Origin: Nymphaea colorata
Taxonomy: Eukaryota > Streptophyta > Magnoliopsida > Nymphaeales > Nymphaeaceae
Direction of reading: 5' to 3'
Length of the DNA: 64,000 nucleotides
Assembly: GCF_008831285.2 (NCBI RefSeq)
Contig: NC_045138.2
Location: forward strand, 43,517,115 to 43,581,114
Positions 56,320-64,000 of this stretch are shown here, piece by piece; within the stretch, counting starts at the first letter, position 1, and every line of letters starts with the position of its first letter. The notes beneath the pieces are model-generated. The model worked only from the letters and a program-made list of their open reading frames with translations. It did no database searches and was not told where the DNA came from. The position numbers and the translations under genes were made by a program.

Positions 56320-57039
56320 CATCACTTGATGTTTGTCTGTCTCCACAATTGGTTTAGCTTTTTTATACATGGGACTCACCTGGTTTGCTTTGTAGGATGT
56401 CAATGTTATAGGAGGTTGCCAGTGGTTTCTCCAAGAGTGGTTCAATCAACACACTACCTAGGATAGCCAGCTTTCAAACCTACAAGAGATAATATCCTCC
56501 GTCTCCACTCATACAAGAAGATGTTATATGACCACATTGAGGAGTAGATTGTTTGGACTATTTCTACAAAAAAGAACAATCAACACAATACGCTTACCAT
56601 TATAAGAGGACATACATAATTCTTTGGGTCATTTCTTTGTGGTGCCCTATCATTCAGAGAGATGCCAATGCTTTTTACACTATCAGGCGACATTATAGCA
56701 CCATGGTAGGTTTTGATCAAGATAAAGAGGAGTGCTAGGGCATTCTAACCAGGTTTATATGAGTTGGTCATATGTGGGGAATGAAATATATATGTATGGA
56801 AAACGTGTTAGGTCTAGAGTGTACGTGGAGTGGTGGAAGGCAGGAGTCAGTGTGGCCCCTTTCTTACTATCATTGAGTTCAAGTCATATTGAAAAAATAT
56901 GTTTGATTTCATAATATTTTGATCTTGTCTCGAATTTCTCTAATGTCTAAATAATTTGTGTCTTATATTTTTGAAAAAACAAATTAAATTTGTCTCTTAC
57001 TTGCGAGTCGTTTAGGGCATCGAATTCAAATGGGATCCA
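56320..57039. other. Unassigned, probably older gypsy sequence
   Basis: Plus-strand frames (56,553-56,914) have no motif I can name. The position between the putative ORF1 and pol relics suggests internal gypsy sequence. Confidence 0.35.
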
Positions 57040-58150
57040 AAGTGTCAGCAGTAACTTGACCAAGTGAAACAGTATCTTTTAAACCTATCAATAATCAAAT
57101 CCCAGATTTAGGACAGCTCTTACTATTACACATTTTTGTGAACAATTCAGCATGCCAAGGATTTCTAGCACAATATAAGGATGGTTGCAAGATTAAACAT
57201 GCAATATACAATGTCAACAGGACTTTTGTTTAATATGAAAAAAGGTATTCCATAATGGAAAAGACTTGTCATGCTCTTGTTTGGATGTGCGAGAAATAAT
57301 AGCACTACTTGTTCCCACGTGAAGCTAAAGTAGTTTGTAGATTACATCCCCTCAAGTACATTTAGAGCAATTGTTTCTTACAAGAATAATTGCTAAGTGG
57401 CAAATTCTCCTAATGTAATATGACTTAGAGTACATTTCTCATAAATCAATTAAGGGACAACCATTGATCGAGCAATTGGCGAATTTTTCATTGACAGATG
57501 AAATGAAAGTACAATGACTCTAGATGAACATGTGCTACGTGTTGAAACCATGCAACTGTAGGCCCTTTCCTTAGATGAATCCAAAAACATAGCAAGAACC
57601 AGTATCAAGATTCTTCTTCTCAACTTGGCAGAGGAAATGATCTCATGTTTCCTCAAGTTAGAATTTTTCTGCACTCATTACATGGTAGAACATGAAGTTT
57701 TAATTTACAGATTGAAGATGTTATTGACTTTCAAAGTAAGAAACGTCTACGCATGTGGAGACTCTATGCTCATAGTAAACCAAGTCAATAAAGAGCAAAA
57801 GGTAAAAGATCTTAAATTGATCCCTTACTAGGAGGTCACTTGAGCTTTGGTAACAATTCAAAGAATTTCAGTTGTTTCTTGTCAAGCGGGAATATAACCA
57901 ATCTGCCAATGGCCTAGCCATTTTGGGCTTCATTTTCACATTTAAGAAGAACAAACTATGCAGAGCTTTTAAAGTTGGGAAACCCACACAACCAGCATGT
58001 GATTTATCAGAACAAATCAATAGGATCAAGTGAGAAGATGTCCCATGGTATTTGAATATCAACGGTTATCTCGAAACAAAAGAGTTTCCTCTAGACATGC
58101 TAAAGAAGGAGCAAAAAAGCTACCCAGAGGATGCCATGTAAATACTTCAT
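57040..58150 (+). pseudogene. Ty3/gypsy (Tat-like) RT-RNase H and second RNase H relic
   Basis: In shifting frames: HAIYNVNRTFV and YSIMEKTCHALVW (RT/RNase H junction, usual form HAIYY.S..L...E..Y...EK..LALV.A) at about 57,200-57,290; IKGQPLIEQLANF near 57,450 (usual IKGQ.LADFLA); then KLEFFCTHYMVEHEVLIYRLK and YACGDSMLIVNQVN at 57,650-57,790, the second RNase H of Tat elements; then a REYNQSANGLAILG-like tail (usual N..AD.LA.LA). Same family as the minus relic at 16,085-16,960. Confidence 0.7.
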
Positions 58151-58170
58151 TTTGGTTAGAGTGCTATATG

Positions 58171-58360
58171 TGTAATGCCCCAAATGTTTAGTCCTGTATC
58201 GAAGATTGTGAGGAATCTTCAAGGGTTTATAAAGGGGGCCATTGATGAGAAGATTGTCCTGGTTCTTATCATTTTTAAGGTTGAAACCGAAACTGCGAGG
58301 GGGGCGGGTTGGGATCCGTCGAACCAGAGGTTGGTACCTAGACCGAGACATGCTTCGGAA
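58171..58360 (+). repeat. Second TRIM LTR (solo or truncated)
   Basis: Starts TGTAATGCCCCAAATGTTTA and follows the TRIM LTR at 19,358-19,542: AAGATTGTGA, GATCTTCAAG/AATCTTCAAG, TTATAAA, a TGG.TC.TA block and a GGTTGGGATC word in the same order. No second LTR or PBS follows, and the right end near GACCGAGACATGC is uncertain. Confidence 0.6.
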
Positions 58361-58469
58361 AATGGCCTCGTTGGATACGACATACATAAAAATTATTTAT
58401 ATGTGTATTTTTCATTATAAATATGTGTTTATATATTAACTTTATATATTTTACATATTTTTTTATTAT

Positions 58470-58600
58470 AAATTTATGATCATGGTTGGACCTGGGCCTT
58501 GTGGTCTGGCTGGGCTTGGATCATGGGCTCAGTGCTGGCCTGAGACCGACTTTGAATTGGCTAGGGGCGACCCGATGCCAGGAGGACACCTTGTTCCTAG
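58470..58600. mobile_element. Possible third GC/AT hAT-like MITE fragment
   Basis: An AT-only stretch (58,385-58,480) next to GGGCCTTGTGG, GGCTGGGC and GGGCTCAG words, the same design as 17,196-17,388 and 21,262-21,500. No TSD or second arm found. Confidence 0.35.
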
Positions 58601-59007
58601 CGTCTCACAAACACAACCTCTAATATTGGAGTTGTGTTCCAGATTTTCAACAGAATCAACTCTATGGGAGTTGTGTTCCATATTCTCACCATACGTGGAC
58701 AGGAATATGCAGTGTTTCCAGTGAATCAAACGTTAAATGTTCCTGGATTGGCTCAAACTCATGCGCACATAACGACATGAAGAAGATAGAAACGAAGATT
58801 AATTCAAGCCTTGACATTGTTGGAGCCCAATTTTCTTCAGAATTTATATTTGCATCAGTTTATCCATATTGGATTGTAGGGATGTCAATGAATCACATTA
58901 AAATTAGATGCACTGTGTATCATATCTGTTTTATTTGATGTTTACATATTTGGATTCAAGTACAAATGAAAAAAAGTTTGAATCATATCTAAATCTGAAT
59001 CTGAATG
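58601..59007. other. Unassigned stretch before truncated family P copy IV
   Basis: AT-rich. A short inverted word pair around GAGTTGTGTTCCA (58,630 and 58,667, direct) is the only structure seen. Confidence 0.35.
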
Positions 59008-61123
59008 CATAATCCACAAAATGACCGGCTAGCTCATGAGGTTGGTTCGCTTTGCGAATGCACCCATACCTCCAATTGCCTCCATACGAGGGCTACAGAT
59101 ATAGTTAATATTATTACCTAGCCGTCATAACATTACAGGTACAACTACCATTCAATTTCATTCATTTGCATTCATAACCACGACAATACATGTGCAACAT
59201 ATCACAACATTCACATTAGTCACACACATCAATCACATCTTTCAAAACTTAGCCAAACCACAAAGAGTAGTCTCGATCCATGATTGGCTCGCAGCTGTCC
59301 TAGGCAATTATCATTCTAGGATGCTTTTTAATGCGCAATTGGGGTCAAGGAGATACTTGACTCGATACCCCACCTCATCTGTCTTAAGCAGTTATCATTG
59401 CTAGCATGCAAATGCAAGTGCGTAGTAATTTTAAAAATAAAACTAATCGCATAAGCATTCAATTCTCGTGCATATATTCATTCAATTACATCACAATCAT
59501 TCAATCACATCACAATCATAGGATCCAATGATCCTAAAAACACACATTCAAAAGTTGGCCCCATACAGGGATTTGTCTGGAATGCTGCCATACCTGTCGC
59601 GCATCGCCAAAATAACCAAAATACCTGGACCTTCAATTCCTGCCACTCAAGGTCTACTCAACGTACCCGGTGTACCTACAAACATAATCAGACAATAAGA
59701 TTTCTATTTGTTTTGCTTTATAATCTCTACAAGTATGAAATATAATAATTGAGGCATAGGTCATCGCCTCAAAAGGGTGTCGACGGGTAGTATCGACCCA
59801 CAATGCCCTCCAATAGGTCTCTTCCCGTGACCAAACAATTTAAGCTCTATGCTTTTGATTGCACCAATGAATAATACGTTTCTCCCTTGCTTTTCAAGCC
59901 GAGGCGTCAACCCTGCAATTAAGCCTACCAACTTATGTATTCTTTTGCACATTGACAATAATGTGCGCCACGTGTTCATAATGACGGTCCTACATCTTTT
60001 CAACTACATCAAATCTCTACCATGTTTCCTAATCGCTTAAAAAATTAATCATGCTAGAAAGATAATTATATACGGAGGTTTTCGTCCTTCTCAAAATAGT
60101 CCTAGACTTTTCCCAAAATAGCAATGCCACTAACATGCATTCTAAATCTTCTAATATTAAGTCTATCATGCTCAATCAATAATTATACATGTGCTAATAT
60201 AGAATACTAAACAATTTAGACTCGATTAAGCCTCACTCACCCCACTTAGAGTTCAAATTGCTGCAATGCTCTCGGCAGCCATCTCAAATATTTCATTGAC
60301 CACCAAACATCTAAAATCACAAAATGTTGTTGCCACCAACACCTTCACTTCATTGGTATGAGAGGAATGATGTGTTACCAAGCTGCAAACCGACCAAATA
60401 GCAATAAATAGGGTGAAGTTTAACGAAGGATAGATCCAAAGAGGGGTCCACTGTAAAAGGAAGGCATTCCACTGTGAGAATGAGGTTCGGCTAAGGGGGA
60501 TGGTTTGGTTGGAGGAGGTAGGGGACAACAAGAGAGGGAGGTTAAAAATGAGAGAGAGAACAAGAGAGATGTGAGTGGGAGGAGGCTGGCGGTAAAGAGG
60601 GGTGCGAGCAGTGAGATGGGAGAGTAGAAAAGAGAAAGAGCGTGCGAGAGAGAAGGTGTTGACAGAGAGGGGAGACAGGTAGAGAGAGTTTGGATAGAGG
60701 GGAGAGACAGGCAGAGAGGGGAAATCGAGCAGGAAATGGGGAGATGGAGAGAAGGAGACAGAAGAGACGGGGAGAGAGCTCGAGCAGAGAGAGAGAATGC
60801 AGAGAAAAAGAGCATGTAGAGAGAAGGCACAGACAGAGAGGGAGTGGAGACAGAGAGAGAGCGAGAGAGACTGCAGAGAAAGAGAGCGTGAAGAGAGACG
60901 AGAGAGTGGCGGAGGGAGACAATGCAAGAGAGAGGACATGTGAGGAGAGTGGGAGGAAGAGGGGAACTCGACAGGGAGGATCGGGATAGAGGGAGAGGCA
61001 ACAAAAATAGCGAGAGAGGGAGGAGGAGAAGAAAGAAGAAGGAGAAGGAAGAGGTAGAGAGAGAGACCGATGGGCTTACCTATGTGCTGCCGCTACTACC
61101 ATCTTCACCTCTATCGCTGCTAC
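59008..61123 (-). mobile_element. Family P copy IV, truncated and interrupted
   Basis: Begins at ACAAAATGACCGGCTAGCTC, about 1 kb inside the element's 3' end compared with copy I, so the 3' end is lost. It continues through the exon-like segment (59,594-59,675), the GA-rich strand (60,540-61,070) and a donor-like site (minus CACATAG/GTAAGC near 61,077) into the GC-rich 5' block, where it is cut at 61,123 by the insertion of copy V. The rest of its 5' end should lie beyond the window. Confidence 0.75.
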
Positions 61124-64000
61124 TATCACACCCCCACCCTTTTGTTCCTCAAATAACCCCTTTTAAAAAAAAAACATAAAACATTGAGGTGCGACGACAC
61201 AACAATTCAAAAAAAAATGAGCAATGCAATTGAAAACAAAGGGGCAAACTTTCTATATATAATCAACTTCATTCATACAAAATTACTCTACATTTCTCAA
61301 TAACACGTGACAAAATGCCCCAAAACCATGACATTGATGCTTAAGAAAAACAAGAGATCAATAAGACCAAAACAAGACGCGCCAGCACTACAATTGACCC
61401 AAAACCTCTCCGGTATGATGTGAGTTCAAGCATTTGATCAACCTGCTACCCCGGGTCCACCAAAACATGAAAAATAAAACAACAGAAGACTTAGCCTTCA
61501 CAGTATGACAACAAGCTAGATAAATCCTTAACCCTGTAATGTGAAAGCTCCAATATGAGATATAACAAATATCAAAGCAAATCACCATCATGTCATGATA
61601 GGGCATACATTTCCATGACTTGACATGAAAGTCTCTCACATAATCCACAACATGTAAAGGCCACTTGATGGCCACGATAACACTTTCACAAATCACATGC
61701 AACTCATGCACAAACATATCATTCTCATTGACTTCATTCACATTCTTTTCATTTACAATAACTTTAGTAAATTGATAGTTTCTGTGGGTGCAAACACAGG
61801 CACGTGCACACCACGGGTGACCTATAGCTGGGAGGCAACCCCTGTGGTGGCCCGAAATGATATGGATCCATTCATGCTGCAGCGATAGAGCACTCATCCA
61901 TGGATGTGTGAATTCCAATGAGAGATATTCAGCCTTCCCCAAGACATCCAGTTTGGGAAGGCGGGAGTCCAACGCTCCAAGCACATCACACAACAATACC
62001 CTGGGGCCTTGCACCATCTGCACTCCAAACAAGCAAGACCAATGGTGAAGGCGGGACAACTCCCAAACACATTGCCACTATCCACTGGCCTCTCATCTCT
62101 TATTTTTTCTTCCTTATCATTATGATTGCACATTAACAAATGACTCGCTAGCTCATGAAGTTGGTTCACTTCACGAGTGCTCTCACACCTCTCATTGCCT
62201 CCACACGAGGGCTGCACCTATCATTAGCATTCTTAGCTAGTCGTCATAACAATACGGGTACAACTGCCCTTCAATTTCATTCATTTGTATTATGCCCATG
62301 GCGATGCATATGAAACATTACAACATTCACGTCACTCATCACATCAATCATATCTTTCAAAACTTAGCTGAACCATGGAGAGCAATGTTGATCTGTGATT
62401 GGCTCGTAGCTGTCCTATGCAGTTATCATTCTAGGATGCTTTCTAATGCACAATTGGGGTCGAGGAGATACTCGACTCGATACCTACACCTCATCTGTCC
62501 TAAGCAGTTACCAATTCTAGCATGCACATGCAATTATGTAGTAATTTTAAATAAAAATTTATCACATAAACATTCAATTCTAAGGTACCCATTCATTCAA
62601 TTACATCACAATCATTCAATCACATCACAATCACATGATCCAACGATCCTGAAAACACACATTCAAAAGTGGGCCCCCAAGCAGGGATTTGCCTAGAATG
62701 CAGCCATGCCTGTCGCACGTCGCCAAAATTATCTAAAATGCCTCGAGCTTCAAATCTGGTCGCTCAAGGTCCACTTGACATGCTTGATGTACCTGCAAAC
62801 ATAATTAAGTGATAAATTCTCTACTCATTCAGTTTTACAATCTATACAAATATAAGATACAATCATTGATGCATAGGTCATCGCCTCAAGAGGGTGTCGA
62901 CGGGTAATGTCGGCCCAAAGCCCTCCAATAGGTCTCTTCCCAACTCTTTGAGGTTGTGACCAAATGTCTAAATTCAAAGCTTTGATCAATCTATCACTAA
63001 CACATTTCTCACTTGCATTCCTTAGTTGGGGCGTTTACCCCGCAAATAAGATTCTCAACCTACAACGTATATGCACATCAATAGAAGTATATTTCTCAAG
63101 CTCACTAAAACAGTTTTAAACCTTCTCCACAATATCACAATCTCTACCATGCTTCCGAATCGCTTTGAAAATCAACTCGTCATGCTAAAGAGATAGACAT
63201 ACACGTGGATTTTCATCCTTCCCAAAATAATCATAATTTTTTTCCAAATAGCAACATGGCTAGCATGCATTCTAAATCATCAAATCTTAAGTCTAGCATG
63301 TTCAATCATTAATCATATGTGTGCTAACGTAAAATATTAAACAATTTAGACTCGATTAGGCCTCACTAACCCTAACTTTAGAGTCCAAACTGTCGTAGTG
63401 TTCCCGACCGCCACCTCAAATGTTTGATTGATCCCCAAACTGCTAAGATTAACTGTTGTTGTCACCTCTCAAGCCTTCAACTCGCTGGTATGAGGGGAAG
63501 TGGAAGAGAGACAACACACGAGGGAAGAGGGAAGATTGATTGAGAGGGTTTGGGCAGAGGGAAGAGCGAGCGGGAGAGAGACTGAGGAGCATAGACAGAG
63601 AGGGAGGTCGAGTAGAGAGAGAGAGCATGGGCAGAGGGAGTGAGAGAGAGTGCAGACAAAAGGCAGAAAAGAGGAGGCAGACAGAGGGAGCGAGAGAGAC
63701 TGCAAGGAGGGATGCGAGCAAAGAGACAGGAGCGTGGGCAGTGGGAGAGCGTGTGAGGAGTGTGGAATGAAGAGGGGGACTCGACAGAAACAAAACGGGA
63801 CAGATGGAGAGGCAGGCAGAGAGGGCGAGAGAGTGGCAGAAAAAGGGGGATAACACGAGAGAGAGAGAGAGCAAGAGACAGAAGAGACAAAGAGAGCTCT
63901 AGCAGAGAGAGTGTGGGTGAGGGAGTGAGACAACACAAGAGGGAGAGGGTTGCACAGGAGGGAGGCCGTGCGGCTGAGAGGGGAGATGGCAGAACAACGA
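61124..64000 (-). mobile_element. Family P copy V, nested in copy IV, runs off the window
   Basis: The minus-strand end GGGTGGGGGTGTGATA lies at 61,124 inside copy IV; the adjoining 5 bp GCTAC (61,119-61,123) is the predicted TSD. It includes the exon-like segment 62,710-62,792 and the GA-rich strand from about 63,490 to the window end. The acceptor before the last block is mutated (TTTTTCAT instead of TTTTTCAG near 61,468). It has a 223-codon minus frame (61,388-62,059), whose counterpart in copy III is split between two frames. Confidence 0.8.
61388..62059 (-). other. Longest open frame of family P, doubtful coding
   Basis: 223 codons, with GKAEYLSLEFTHPWMSALSL and YISYW..ACCHT segments. 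Copy III has the same text in two different frames (55,398-55,727 and 55,711-56,010), and copies I and II only have fragments. It crosses the conserved acceptor-like site. The shifting frame argues against a functional protein; the similarity is explained by shared ancestry of the DNA. No known domain. Confidence 0.2.

Noticed and set aside
60253-61179. Long Ser/Leu/Pro-rich or Arg/Glu-rich frames in family P (also at 34,266-34,863, 49,312-49,879, 53,414-54,021, 63,449-63,938)
   Set aside because: They sit on pyrimidine/purine-rich strands, are open in several frames at once and are not conserved in frame between copies.
61388-62059. A conserved protein encoded by family P
   Set aside because: The matching text in copy III changes frame between 55,727 and 55,711, stops occur in copies I and II, and the frame crosses the conserved acceptor-like site.

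Overview
The window looks like intergenic nuclear DNA of a flowering plant with a repeat-rich genome. It carries Ty1/copia and Ty3/gypsy (Tat-like) retrotransposon sequence, primer-binding sites matching plant initiator tRNA-Met, a TRIM element, hAT-like MITEs, many AT/CT/GA microsatellites, intron-like splice signals and almost no long open frames. No bacterial-style operons, rRNA, tRNA or CRISPR were seen. The species cannot be named from the sequence alone. Layout: (1) 985-10,090 is an old, decayed Ty1/copia element split by a young, nearly intact copia insertion at 1,523-6,804. The young element has near-identical LTRs, a perfect TCATT target duplication, PBS and PPT, but a broken gag and two frame breaks. 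(2) 10,100-13,500 holds microsatellites, a 120-bp duplication and otherwise unassigned DNA. (3) 13,540-24,070 is dominated by three minus-strand copies (C, A, B) of an unnamed AT-rich repeat here called family Q. They are interrupted by a minus-strand gypsy RNase H relic, hAT-like MITEs and a complete 445-bp TRIM element. (4) 24,070-31,370 is the least repetitive part and holds the only candidate host gene, a small two-exon gene at 28,383-29,405 that I do not recognise. (5) 31,373-34,980 is a 3.6-kb solo-LTR-like element (family P, copy I) with perfect TSDs. (6) 35,900-48,870 contains two plus-strand family Q copies (D, E), a minisatellite-like tract, a 658-bp MITE with long inverted repeats and a LINE reverse-transcriptase relic. 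(7) 49,293-64,000 contains four more family P copies (II to V, one nested in another), with a decayed Tat-like gypsy pol at 57,040-58,150 and a second TRIM LTR. How the parts relate: almost everything is transposable-element sequence in layers (copia in copia, family P in family P, TRIM and MITEs in family Q). The most unusual feature is that all five family P copies share an exon-like segment (83 bp in three copies, 82 and 70 bp in the others) bounded by splice-like sites, with further conserved splice-like sites on either side. This suggests a spliced, probably non-coding, transcript carried inside an LTR-like unit. Family boundaries were read by eye from repeated text and are approximate unless a TSD is given.
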